DNA of 43,977 nucleotides from Myxococcota bacterium. Its GTDB lineage: Bacteria; Myxococcota_A; Polyangia; JAAYKL01. Shown piece by piece: positions 31,254 to 38,102 of this stretch. The stretch's first letter is position 1. The number at the start of each line of letters is the position of its first letter. Under the pieces are notes generated by a model. It was not told the origin of the DNA. It saw nothing but the letters and a program-made list of their open reading frames with translations, and searched no databases. The DNA lies in the NCBI GenBank assembly GCA_030065855.1, contig JASJCT010000065.1, positions 1 through 43,977 of the forward strand, written 5' to 3'. Both the position numbers and the translations under genes were made by a program.

Positions 31254-31558
31254 TGGTACCTCGTTGCTACAAAAGCGTTAACGGCGTCTGGGAAGTATTC
31301 GCAATCACCACCGCGGGTCTCCAGGCCTGGGTGGACTACATCCCGGTAAGGGTAGTAGCTACTCGGCCGGCCTCTACCCGAAACCGCTACGAAAACGATG
31401 GCTGGATGCAGGTGCGGTTTCTCACCGGCCCTGAGGCCGATGCCGCTGAGGCGTGGGTCGACTACACGCCCGTAGGCAACAACGCCGCGGGGGACGATCG
31501 CTGGAGCACCAACCAGCCGGGCGGCTACATCCCAGTAGGAACCAACGCCAATGCCTGA
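31253..31558 (+). CDS. Hypothetical 101-aa protein with AWVDYxPV repeats
   Basis: This small protein contains near-identical units AWVDYIPV and AWVDYTPVG 42 residues apart, and a related GGYIPVG at the end. It may be a small beta domain built of repeats. The start overlaps the previous stop as TAATG and the end overlaps the lysozyme gene by 8 nt. It may be a virion or lysis accessory protein; no family is recognised. Confidence 0.65.
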   Translation: MVPRCYKSVNGVWEVFAITTAGLQAWVDYIPVRVVATRPASTRNRYENDGWMQVRFLTGPEADAAEAWVDYTPVGNNAAGDDRWSTNQPGGYIPVGTNANA

Positions 31559-32000
31559 CTTCCAAGACAACATCAAGCGCCTCCTGCTTTGGCATGAAGG
31601 CTACCGGCAGAAGCCCTACCTGGATACGGAAGGTATCGTTACGATAGGTATCGGATTCAACCTGGATGAAGTTGGTCTGAGTCTCGAGGAGTCTCTGCTT
31701 GTTCTCGAGCACCGCCTGAGGGCCATGCGCGCTGAGCTGATCAACGCGCTCCCTGAGTACAACCGGCTCTCGAGCGCCCGCAAGGCGGTCATGCTGGACA
31801 TGACCTACAACCTGGGTGTACCTCGCTTCCGGGGCTTCAAGAAGATGTGGCAGGCAGTCCGGGACCGAAACTGGAGCCGGGCAGCCGAGGAGATGCTGGA
31901 CAGCAAGTGGGCGCGCCAGGTGGGCGCTCGTGCTACGCGCCTGGCAGAGATGATGCGCTCCGGCGAGTGGCCGGACTTTCCTGAGGAGATTTCGATATGA
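31551..32000 (+). CDS. Endolysin, T4-type lysozyme (GH24)
   Basis: This 149-aa enzyme would cut peptidoglycan glycan strands at the end of infection. The catalytic triad is visible with T4 spacing: Glu16 in HEG, Asp25 in YLDTEG and Thr31 in VTIGIGF. The C-terminal lobe has the usual VMLDMTYNLG. No signal peptide or SAR segment is seen, so it needs the holin encoded just downstream to reach the wall. Its stop overlaps the holin start as ATGA. Confidence 0.92.
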   Translation: MPDFQDNIKRLLLWHEGYRQKPYLDTEGIVTIGIGFNLDEVGLSLEESLLVLEHRLRAMRAELINALPEYNRLSSARKAVMLDMTYNLGVPRFRGFKKMWQAVRDRNWSRAAEEMLDSKWARQVGARATRLAEMMRSGEWPDFPEEISI

Positions 32001-32404
32001 AAGCTATCGCTGGAGCCCTAAGCGGGATCCTCAAACCGGCGCAAAAGGCTCATGAGAACCGCGTCAAGCGGAAGATGGCGTCTGAGGCGGCTGATGCCAA
32101 GCTCAAGCTGGCAAAGCACGAGGGGGCCAAGGAAGTCACCCTGACCGACGCTGAGTGGGAGGCTAAGAGTGCCGACGCTCAGGGCGAGACGTGGCGAGAC
32201 GAGTACGTTACCGTGTCAGTGGTGGCCCCGCTGAACGCTCTTGTGATTGGCGTTTTCGCAGCGGGGTTTGGTCAGCCGCAGATTCTGGACCGAACGCTGG
32301 AGGCGTTCACTAAGCTCCAGGAGGCGGGCATCGACATGAACTGGTACCTGGGGGCCGTGATCATGGCTGCGATTGGTCTGAAGGCTTGGAGAAAGGTGCT
32401 GTAG
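31997..32404 (+). CDS. Putative holin (3TM holin-like)
   Basis: This 135-aa protein has a charged N-terminal helix, the segment TWRDEYVTVSVVAPLNALVIGVF with one membrane span, and a second span near the end (WYLGAVIMAAIGLKAW). The W-x-DEYVT signature before a hydrophobic stretch is typical of a phage holin family with two or three spans. Its place directly after the lysozyme fits. It would set lysis timing by making membrane holes. It is the last gene of the rightward operon. Confidence 0.7.
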   Translation: MKAIAGALSGILKPAQKAHENRVKRKMASEAADAKLKLAKHEGAKEVTLTDAEWEAKSADAQGETWRDEYVTVSVVAPLNALVIGVFAAGFGQPQILDRTLEAFTKLQEAGIDMNWYLGAVIMAAIGLKAWRKVL

Positions 32405-32579
32405 GACAAAGATCCGTAGACCAAGGATTCGCCCTCTCTGTACACGAAGGGCCGGTAGTTGTAGTGACTGCCGGCTCTTTTTGTTCTGGGGGACAGATCA
32501 CGTCGACCTCTACGCGGGCGCCCTCTCCTACGTTGATGTTGATTTCAATCCGGCAGTAGTCTGACTGTACACCCTTCAT
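32361..32579 (-). CDS. Last leftward gene, hypothetical 72-aa protein
   Basis: The ATG at 32579 follows GGAGACTGAT and lies 1 base after the upstream stop. The N-terminal half (RIEININVGEGARVEVDVICP) looks like a beta domain. The second half covers the late terminator (32451-32483) and overlaps the 3' end of the holin gene by 44 bases on the opposite strand. The C-terminal half is less protein-like, so the true extent is uncertain. Confidence 0.5.
   Translation of the reverse strand: MKGVQSDYCRIEININVGEGARVEVDVICPPEQKEPAVTTTTGPSCTERANPWSTDLCPTAPFSKPSDQSQP
32451..32483 (+). terminator. Rho-independent terminator of the late operon
   Basis: GCCGGTAGT (32451-32459), a 7-base loop and ACTGCCGGC (32467-32475) form a 9-bp stem with one G-T pair, followed by TCTTTTTG. 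It ends the rightward structural transcript 46 bases after the holin stop. It lies inside the final leftward gene, so the two arms overlap at their ends. Confidence 0.9.
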
Positions 32580-32580
32580 A

Positions 32581-33183
32581 TCAGTCTCCATCCGGGCTGC
32601 TGGAACAGGCGGCGTAGTACAGCTCGAAGTCGTGGGCGTAGACCTCCAGGAGCTGCTCGTAAACCCCCTCCTGCTCGTCGGTCATCCCCACCAGGAGGCT
32701 TACGTTAGCGTCCGCCTCGACTCGAGACTGGTTGAGCTGGAACTCCGGGGCGGGCAGGGATTCGGTCCCGTACTTGCTTACGCCGTTTAGCGTCCACAGT
32801 TCCCCCGTCTCCGGCCAGTAGTCCTCTAGCAGGCGCCCGTAGGTCTGCACGTGCCAGTCCCGCTTGGCGTCCGGCTTGGCCAGGACGAAGCGGCGGGCGA
32901 AGTCCCAGAAGTCGTGGAAGGACCCCCAGTCCCTGTGCGTGCGCACATGCGCTCCTGTGGGGAGGCGTGTAAGCGCTCCGTGCCAGGTGGAAATCAGGCG
33001 CTCCAGGGGATCACGGACCACGATCACCTTGTCCTCCAGCTCCAGCCACTCGCCCTTGTGGCACTGCTTGAGGTCCCAGGCCTTCTGGAGCGTGGTGGAT
33101 CCGCAGCGGGGGAACAGGCGCACACCTGTGCCGTCGGGCGCCTTGAACCAGAACTGGTGCTTGCCGGTGTTGATGTTACCCAA
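32581..33183 (-). CDS. Sulfotransferase-like protein
   Basis: This 200-aa protein has both PAPS-binding motifs of sulfotransferases. The 5'-phosphosulphate loop is PRCGSTT (about residues 25-31), after strand VRLF. The 3'-phosphate motif is VRDPLERLISTW (about 56-67). The best match is with carbohydrate sulfotransferases, whose second motif reads RDPxERLxSxY. It would move a sulphate group to an unknown acceptor, perhaps a glycan or small molecule. The TTG start at 33183 is chosen for the GAGGAGGGCCCCGACG ribosome site; no ATG is available near. Confidence 0.72.
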   Translation of the reverse strand: MGNINTGKHQFWFKAPDGTGVRLFPRCGSTTLQKAWDLKQCHKGEWLELEDKVIVVRDPLERLISTWHGALTRLPTGAHVRTHRDWGSFHDFWDFARRFVLAKPDAKRDWHVQTYGRLLEDYWPETGELWTLNGVSKYGTESLPAPEFQLNQSRVEADANVSLLVGMTDEQEGVYEQLLEVYAHDFELYYAACSSSPDGD

Positions 33184-33358
33184 CGTCGGGGCCCTCCTCG
33201 ATGTGCAGGAACTTGCTGACCAGGAGCCTGTCGGCAATGGTCATCCGGGGGAAGCGGGTCGTCAGCCACAGGGCGCCGGCAGGGCGGCCGTGCTGGTAGA
33301 TGACGGTGTTGATTCTGTCAGCGATGCGCTTAGCAAAGCGCGGGTGCATTGTTGTCAT
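33176..33358 (-). CDS. Hypothetical 60-aa basic protein
   Basis: This small protein overlaps the previous stop as ATGA and the next start by 8 nt. It is rich in Arg and Ile, with segments ADRINTVIYQHGRPAGALW and IADRLLVSKFLHIEE. No domain is recognised. The layout supports translation by coupling. Confidence 0.6.
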   Translation of the reverse strand: MTTMHPRFAKRIADRINTVIYQHGRPAGALWLTTRFPRMTIADRLLVSKFLHIEEGPDVG

Positions 33359-33846
33359 AGCAGGGGATTATCCTTGTGCTCTTCGTCGGTCCACTCGCGC
33401 GTGTCGACAGTGCGTGGCTTAGCGAATACGAACTTGCGCCCCATCTCTCTGGTGTTCGGGTAGTCGATGTCAGGGAACACGACTATCTCGTGCATGCGCA
33501 GCAGCTTCATGTGGACGCGCAGCTTCGGCGGATTGTCATGGCGCCAGAAGTCCTTGGGGAACTTCTCGATCAAGTGGTTGAGCGCCAGCTTGATGTGATC
33601 CCACAAGGTGATCGGCCAGGCGGCCACCACCGTATTGTCCTGGAGCACGTCCCCCAGGGGGCGAAAGCTGGCGTAGATTTCGTGGGCTTTCTTTTCCGCC
33701 AGGTAGCGCATCTCTACCTCTCCCCAGGGATGCTCGGCCCGAGACAGATCCACGTCTACGATAGCCTGGGAGTAGAACTCATTCACCTGCAGGGTGATGG
33801 TTTCCATCGGGACCAGCTTCTCCACGTTATACTCCATCTCTCCCAT
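33355..33846 (-). CDS. Hypothetical 163-aa protein
   Basis: The ATG at 33846 follows GGAGGACGCAGGCC. The protein is mixed alpha/beta, with ITLQVNEFYSQAIVDVDL near the start and WDHIKLALNHLIEKFP and EIVVFPDIDYP later. It is acidic at the end (EWTDEEHKDNP). No family is recognised. It lies after a 68-aa zinc-type protein in the replication-side operon. Confidence 0.7.
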   Translation of the reverse strand: MGEMEYNVEKLVPMETITLQVNEFYSQAIVDVDLSRAEHPWGEVEMRYLAEKKAHEIYASFRPLGDVLQDNTVVAAWPITLWDHIKLALNHLIEKFPKDFWRHDNPPKLRVHMKLLRMHEIVVFPDIDYPNTREMGRKFVFAKPRTVDTREWTDEEHKDNPLL

Positions 33847-34033
33847 GGCCTGCGTCCTCCTGCGTTCGTAGAGACTCAAGAAGGCCCTCGGAAGCGGGCT
33901 TGGCGAATTGGGCGCACACAGCGTCCCCCGTGTTGTTGGGGCGCAGGCCCTCCCGCTTGCAGTAGCGGCATCTGCCTATAAATTCTTCGCCTTTGGGGCT
34001 GGTGCGGTCCAGTAAACAGACGTGCTCGCTCAT
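33827..34033 (-). CDS. 68-aa protein with a cysteine knuckle
   Basis: The ATG at 34033 follows GGGAGGCAGC. Cysteines at residues 6, 22, 25 and 40 (HVC, GRCRYCKREG, AVC) could form a zinc site. The C-terminal part is acidic and polar. It overlaps the next gene by 20 nt. Function is unknown. The 73-base gap before it (34034-34106) has a 5-bp GC hairpin and no clear promoter. Confidence 0.62.
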   Translation of the reverse strand: MSEHVCLLDRTSPKGEEFIGRCRYCKREGLRPNNTGDAVCAQFAKPASEGLLESLRTQEDAGHGRDGV

Positions 34034-34106
34034 AGAGCTGCCTCCCGGGTAAACACTTGTTGAACGTTCGCTAGGCTCAGGTCGCCCCCTACGGGGCTCA
34101 TTGGTC

Positions 34107-34847
34107 TCAGGGCTTGATCTTCCTCCGGGCACTCTCAAAGGCAGTGCCGCAGTTCATGCAGCGACGGCGGAACACCGAGAAGTTCTTGGTGCGTCGACTG
34201 TCGTGAGCGTGCGTGTGCTCGGATCCGCAGGCCGGGCACGTGTGTGTCTCGGTAGCGGGGCGGTTACTTGGGGCGGGCCCCACGTACGGGTGGTTCTTAA
34301 TCACCGGCAGGAGCTTGATGTACAGCTCTTCCGTCGAGGTCACGTCGTCGATGTTGTAGTCCAACATCCGCGCCAGGGCGCCCTCGTCGCCGTGGATTGC
34401 CAGCTTCCAGTCTTCCTTGGGCAGGGAGGACTTACGGTTGTCCTTCTCGTTCAAGGACTCCGTCAGGGTCCCCAGCCTGTTGGAAGTCATAGCCAGCTGC
34501 GAACGGGCGATGCGCCAGGTGTCGATCACCGTCACAGGAGACGGGGGGGCGATGCCGTGCAGCAGGCACCTGGTGTTCAGGAACGGCAGATCGAAGCGAG
34601 AACCGTAGTGAGCTACTACCGCATCAGCCTCGTCCACGATATCCCGCAGCTTTGTGACGATGAGCTTGTCGTCCATCATCGATAGCGGCGTAGTACCGTA
34701 GTCCTCGTTGTCCGCAATGGTCGCGTACCAGACCCAGTCCTCGTCAAGGAATTTCGCGGCCCACATCAGCATGTAGCCGAAGTTGGCTTTAAAGTCTGTC
34801 GTCTCGATGTCGAACGTCAGAATGCGCCCGTTACTTAGTAGTTCCAA
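34107..34847 (-). CDS. DEDD-type 3'-5' exonuclease with C-terminal zinc ribbon
   Basis: This 246-aa protein starts with an exonuclease I motif, ILTFDIETTDF (Asp13, Glu15), then VVAHYGSRFDLPFLNTR as motif II and YNIDDVTSTEELY as motif III. This matches the RNase H-like exonuclease family (YprB-like). The last 45 residues form a zinc ribbon (CPACG, then CMNCGTAF) not present in the basic fold, perhaps for nucleic acid binding. It would trim DNA or RNA during replication or host DNA breakdown. The TTG start at 34847 is used because GAGGCAGGCC lies just before it. Confidence 0.8.
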   Translation of the reverse strand: MELLSNGRILTFDIETTDFKANFGYMLMWAAKFLDEDWVWYATIADNEDYGTTPLSMMDDKLIVTKLRDIVDEADAVVAHYGSRFDLPFLNTRCLLHGIAPPSPVTVIDTWRIARSQLAMTSNRLGTLTESLNEKDNRKSSLPKEDWKLAIHGDEGALARMLDYNIDDVTSTEELYIKLLPVIKNHPYVGPAPSNRPATETHTCPACGSEHTHAHDSRRTKNFSVFRRRCMNCGTAFESARRKIKP

Positions 34848-34987
34848 TGGCCTGCCTCGTCTAGTGCATCTCGCACTGCCACGTGCAGCAACGCGAACTC
34901 ATCACCCAAAACTTTCCGCACATCGGCCACGTTACCGTCTATCATGGCGAAGTACTCCTTCACCAGGTCCATGAGCGCATCATCCAT
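34835..34987 (-). CDS. 50-aa small acidic protein
   Basis: This short frame (MDDALMDLVKEYFAMIDG, ending ALDEAGHWNY) has GGAGACTGGGG directly upstream of its ATG and overlaps both neighbours (8 and 13 nt). It is a probable helical protein. It resembles other tiny coupled genes in this operon. Function is unknown. Confidence 0.65.
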   Translation of the reverse strand: MDDALMDLVKEYFAMIDGNVADVRKVLGDEFALLHVAVRDALDEAGHWNY

Positions 34988-35228
34988 CCCCAGTCTCCGG
35001 ACCCATCAGCTCCAGTTCCAGCTGGATGTAGTGGAGCGCTTTCTCCAGGTCCTGGCGCCTGTTGCCCTTCAGTCCGCAGCGCGCGATGTACTTGACTGCG
35101 TTGCCCAGATACCAGGGCAGCTCCCAGTCGATGATCACGTGGGAAGGCTGGGGCGTGAGCAGCCTGTAGTGGTCCCCTCCCACTTGGCGGTCGCTGGGGG
35201 GCCCGTTCAAAGTTACTACTTCAGCCAT
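34980..35228 (-). CDS. DUF3310 family protein
   Basis: This 82-aa protein matches DUF3310: VGGDHYRLLTPQPSHVI, then LPWYLGNAVKYIARCGLKG and DLEKALHYIQLELE. The family is frequent in phages next to nucleotide and DNA metabolism genes; an association with nucleotide handling is suggested in databases but not proven. The ATG at 35228 lies in the end of the endonuclease gene and follows AGAGG; a longer start at 35276 is an extension into that gene. Confidence 0.8.
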   Translation of the reverse strand: MAEVVTLNGPPSDRQVGGDHYRLLTPQPSHVIIDWELPWYLGNAVKYIARCGLKGNRRQDLEKALHYIQLELELMGPETGDG

Positions 35229-35617
35229 TCTTCTGGTACCTCTCCGAAGGCGTACAGGAACCCATGCTTCTCGCACCAGTCCGAGTACCTCGTCTCGCTC
35301 GCCTTGTTGATTTTGTTGTCTACCTTGAACAGGAACCGGATGTCCTTATCCGGGTGCTGCTGCTTGATCAGCAGGTGCTTGGTCCTGTCGTGCACGGTTA
35401 GCCGTCCTTTGACTTCGATGATGACTCCGTTGGGGAGTCGGAAGTCGGGGAGGTACTTCCGCTGCTTCGGCGTCCAGGTGATCGTTTCCGCCTTTTCTTC
35501 GTAAGTGAAGGCGACTCCTCTTCGCTCGAGGTCTTGGGCGACTCCGTGCTCGAGTCCGCTTCGGTAGCCAGCTCTTCGGGCGTCGGCTCGAGCGGTAGAT
35601 TTTCGTCTTCGAGCCAC
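35216..35617 (-). CDS. Endonuclease I, T7 gp3-like Holliday junction resolvase
   Basis: This 133-aa enzyme should cut branched DNA before packaging and may help degrade host DNA. The four active-site residues appear with T7 spacing: Glu23 (SGLE), Asp58 (LPDF), Glu68 and Lys70 (IEVKGR). The following HDRTKHLLIKQQHP is also typical. The GTG at 35617 follows GGAGGATACT. The first 220 bases overlap the upstream gene in another frame, an unusually long overlap for this genome. Confidence 0.9.
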   Translation of the reverse strand: MARRRKSTARADARRAGYRSGLEHGVAQDLERRGVAFTYEEKAETITWTPKQRKYLPDFRLPNGVIIEVKGRLTVHDRTKHLLIKQQHPDKDIRFLFKVDNKINKASETRYSDWCEKHGFLYAFGEVPEEWLK

Positions 35618-35844
35618 AGTATCCTCCGTATCTCGTCGCTCACCTCAGGAGAGAAGTCCCGCCGGTTGGCCCCCTCGTAAACGGCCTTTAACCACAGCTG
35701 CACCGTAGTAAAGTCCAGGAACAGGCGCTGGACGGCGGCCGCTACGTTGTCCGGCAGATCCACCTGGCGGGAGGAGAAACTGGTGCGGTCCGTCAGGCCG
35801 TAGATTTCCCGCCGGAACCCATCCTTCTCGATGCGCACGCTCAC
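35398..35844 (-). CDS. Hypothetical protein with disordered tail, overprinted on endonuclease I
   Basis: This 148-aa protein has a folded-looking first half (VDLPDNVAAAVQRLFLDF, then FSPEVSDEIRRILWLEDE) and a second half rich in Ser, Glu, Lys and Pro (SSTESPKTSSEEESPS, then a Lys/Arg-rich patch and Ser repeats). The tail overlaps the first 220 bases of the endonuclease gene in another frame. GTG at 35844 overlaps the upstream stop as GTGA after AGGTGATCAA. Whether the tail is used, or an earlier stop is hidden by a base error, is open. Function is unknown. Confidence 0.6.
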   Translation of the reverse strand: MSVRIEKDGFRREIYGLTDRTSFSSRQVDLPDNVAAAVQRLFLDFTTVQLWLKAVYEGANRRDFSPEVSDEIRRILWLEDENLPLEPTPEELATEADSSTESPKTSSEEESPSLTKKRRKRSPGRRSSGSTSPTSDSPTESSSKSKDG

Positions 35845-35996
35845 TTGATCACCTGATACACGATGCCGCCCACGGCCACTACAGTGGCGACAAGCACGAT
35901 CCAGTGCCCCGCCATGAAGTCCTGGACTTCCGTGTTGAAAAAGCTCCATATGGAGCTCCCCTCGTAATTGTCGTTCTCGTAATCGTCGCCATACAT
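35841..35996 (-). CDS. 51-aa membrane protein
   Basis: This short protein has an acidic N-terminus (MYGDDYENDNYEG) and one membrane span (HWIVLVATVVAVGGIVYQV). GGAGGACTTAGCGTA precedes the ATG, which overlaps the upstream stop as TAATG. Its own stop overlaps the next start as GTGA. Function is unknown. It is one of several single-span proteins placed among the replication genes. Confidence 0.7.
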   Translation of the reverse strand: MYGDDYENDNYEGSSIWSFFNTEVQDFMAGHWIVLVATVVAVGGIVYQVIK

Positions 35997-36220
35997 TACG
36001 CTAAGTCCTCCGGTAATTGTCGTTGCTCCCGCTCGAAATACATGATCTTGAGCGGGCAGAGAGTCTCTGCAGCAGTGCTCTTGTACGTGCCGTGCGGGAA
36101 AGCTCTCTCAATGTAAATGGGGGGCTCCGGCTGCATCACAGTCGGAGGCGTCTCTGCGTAAGCGCAGAGCATGAACGGGCCTCTCAGGAAGATGTCGAGA
36201 AGCCACAAAGTCTTGCTCAT
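35996..36220 (-). CDS. Hypothetical 74-aa protein
   Basis: This protein has a hydrophobic start (TLWLLDIFLRGPFML) and then a Pro-rich and Tyr-rich part (PPTVMQPEPPIYIERAF). GGAGGGATGAGAG precedes the ATG at 36220. It could be membrane-linked. No family is recognised. Confidence 0.65.
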   Translation of the reverse strand: MSKTLWLLDIFLRGPFMLCAYAETPPTVMQPEPPIYIERAFPHGTYKSTAAETLCPLKIMYFEREQRQLPEDLA

Positions 36221-36247
36221 CTCTCATCCCTCCGCCCCGACTAGGGG

Positions 36248-36802
36248 CTACGCGCCGAAGTTCTTACCCCAGTCGTCGTTGACCAGGGTGGCCTTGAAGA
36301 GCTGGTTGGCTGCCGTGTGATAGACCACCACGCCCTCGGGCTCCATGAAGCCCGGGGCCGCCACAGAGCCGCTGATGCCCAGTTCCCCCATCTGCATGTC
36401 GATGGTAGCCGAGCAGAACGCGCCCTTGTATAGCACCGGCACGCAACGCAGTTGGGGCAGGTCCGGGTGGCCCGCCGCCAGCCCACTCCAGCGCTTGGCG
36501 TTGAACAGGGAGAAGCGCTTCTCCTCTAGACCATAACGGCGCTGGATGCCCTCGCCCCACCACTCCCCGTGGTGAAGGCCCTCGCCGAGAATCTGCGGGA
36601 GAAGGTCGGCGTGCTTTGTGACCCACGCGCAGAAGCCGAAGTTGTCCTGGTCCAGAGACAGCCAGCGGTTGCGGCTGCCGGCGCGCACCTGGCCATCTTC
36701 GATGGCGATCAGGCCGTTGGTGCCGTCGAGCTTCTCCGTGATGACCATGTCGCGGTTGAGGCGCGGAACCTTGGGAAAGCCGGGGTACTTCGTATCACTC
36801 AT
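36248..36802 (-). CDS. RNA-ligase-like nucleotidyltransferase, minimal
   Basis: This 184-aa protein has the signature of ATP-dependent RNA/DNA ligases and capping enzymes. Motif I is EKLDGTNG (Lys24 would hold AMP). An AGSRNRW segment after it matches motif Ia/III-type positions, EGVVVY near residue 160 matches motif IV and FKATL matches motif V. It resembles the Rnl2/DRB0094-type RNA ligases but lacks the usual C-terminal domain. It might repair nicked RNA such as tRNA broken by host defences, which is an inference from family members. It overlaps the exonuclease gene upstream by 8 nt. Confidence 0.8.
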   Translation of the reverse strand: MSDTKYPGFPKVPRLNRDMVITEKLDGTNGLIAIEDGQVRAGSRNRWLSLDQDNFGFCAWVTKHADLLPQILGEGLHHGEWWGEGIQRRYGLEEKRFSLFNAKRWSGLAAGHPDLPQLRCVPVLYKGAFCSATIDMQMGELGISGSVAAPGFMEPEGVVVYHTAANQLFKATLVNDDWGKNFGA

Positions 36803-37655
36803 CTGGGCGAATCCTCTTGGGGGGAAGCCACCACTCGTGGGGGCGGCGGCGCATCCAAAGTAAGCGACCTACCTCGACCAGGGACTCGTACCACTGGTCT
36901 CCGTAGTCGCGCTTGTAGTACTCAACAATCAGGTCCCACTGCTCTCGAGGAGAGCCGGCCTGCTCCAGGTACGTGTGGGCCCGCTTGGGCCCGATGTTCT
37001 TGATCCCGGGGATGTTGTCCGTAGGATCCCCCGACAGCAACTGCTTCCTGAAGTTGAACTTCCCTAGCTTCTCGCTGATGAAGAACGCTTCGTCTTTGCT
37101 GAAGTCGTAGTGGAGCCCCGGGACCATCCGCAGGTCCTTGTCGGAGGATACCAGCACGCTGGACCAGGGGTCCTCGCAGAACATCCGGTAGTGCGAGTAG
37201 GCGATCAGGTCGTCCGCCTCCTCGTTGACCGAGGTGCTAACCCGGTAGTTAGCGTGCATGTGCTCCTTGATGGCCTTCCCGTGCACAGGCTTGTGATCAG
37301 GATCGCGGTTCCCCTTATAGGGAAGGATGGTAGCTACGCTGTTGCGGAAGTTGGTGGGCCCGGAGAGATAGAGGATGAGGTCATCCTCCGTCTCCCCGAG
37401 CTTCCCAAGGGTCGTACTGATGATGCTGTCCACGTTGTACAGCGCATTCTGTACAGGCTCCGGTACCCGCCTTTTCTCTACCGTGTACTCCGCTGGATTG
37501 TGCTCTTCTAGCCAGGCTTTCACCTTTGCGTGAGAGGGCTGCGGGACTACGTCCTCCTCGCCGTCGTCGGCAGGGAGTAGGATTTCGTAGTGCGTTTTCT
37601 CCGCGGCAAACCCCGCCCGGTACACCAGCAGATCAGCATCAAAGTGTACGACCAC
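36795..37655 (-). CDS. 5'-3' exonuclease (flap nuclease family)
   Basis: This 286-aa enzyme likely removes RNA primers or degrades DNA, like T7 gp6 or T5 D15. Acidic metal residues are at FDAD (Asp6), EEADD (about 145-149) and SSDKD (170-174). A helix-hairpin-helix-like DNA-binding motif is at GDPTDNIPGIKNIGPKRA. The GTG at 37655 follows a G-rich AAGGGG site. It is placed directly with the SSB and polymerase genes. Confidence 0.9.
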   Translation of the reverse strand: MVVHFDADLLVYRAGFAAEKTHYEILLPADDGEEDVVPQPSHAKVKAWLEEHNPAEYTVEKRRVPEPVQNALYNVDSIISTTLGKLGETEDDLILYLSGPTNFRNSVATILPYKGNRDPDHKPVHGKAIKEHMHANYRVSTSVNEEADDLIAYSHYRMFCEDPWSSVLVSSDKDLRMVPGLHYDFSKDEAFFISEKLGKFNFRKQLLSGDPTDNIPGIKNIGPKRAHTYLEQAGSPREQWDLIVEYYKRDYGDQWYESLVEVGRLLWMRRRPHEWWLPPKRIRPDE

Positions 37656-37667
37656 CCCACGGACCCC

Positions 37668-38102
37668 TTAGCTGAGGGCGCCCAGCATGCTCATCATCGG
37701 CGGCGTGGGCTCGTAGCCGCTTAGATGCATCTCCTTCTGCAGCGAGATGTCGAACTGGCACGCGGCGGCCAACGCCTCCGGCAGCACGGGAGTCTTGTAC
37801 TCCTTCGCCCCCGTGTGGTTGTTCACCACGTAGTACAGGTCGTCGTACACCAACCCGTCCCGAATCCACGGCTCCTCGCAGCTGATCTCCAGGAGCACGT
37901 GGTAGTTCTCGTTGCGGAACTGCTCGGACATGTCTTCGCCGTCGAGGGTAAGGCCCCCCTTCGGCCGGGCAAGCTCCTTCTCCTCGGGAGCCGCCGCGTC
38001 TTCCATGGCCTCCGTGGCCATCTGCTCCAGCTCGGCGTCGGTGAACAGCACGCCCGCGCCGATGCCCAACTCGTCGTTGTTGTCGTTACTCATCGTCGTC
38101 AT
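37668..38102 (-). CDS. Hypothetical 144-aa acidic protein
   Basis: This protein has an acidic disordered start (SNDNNDELGIGAG) and helix (DAELEQMATEAMEDAA), then a strand-rich part (YHVLLEISCEE, LVYDDLYYVVNNHTGAKEY). Position between the SSB and exonuclease genes suggests a replication or recombination accessory. Two in-frame ATGs (38102 and 38093) lie in the end of the SSB gene after GAGG; spacing does not decide between them. No family is recognised. Confidence 0.7.
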   Translation of the reverse strand: MTTMSNDNNDELGIGAGVLFTDAELEQMATEAMEDAAAPEEKELARPKGGLTLDGEDMSEQFRNENYHVLLEISCEEPWIRDGLVYDDLYYVVNNHTGAKEYKTPVLPEALAAACQFDISLQKEMHLSGYEPTPPMMSMLGALS

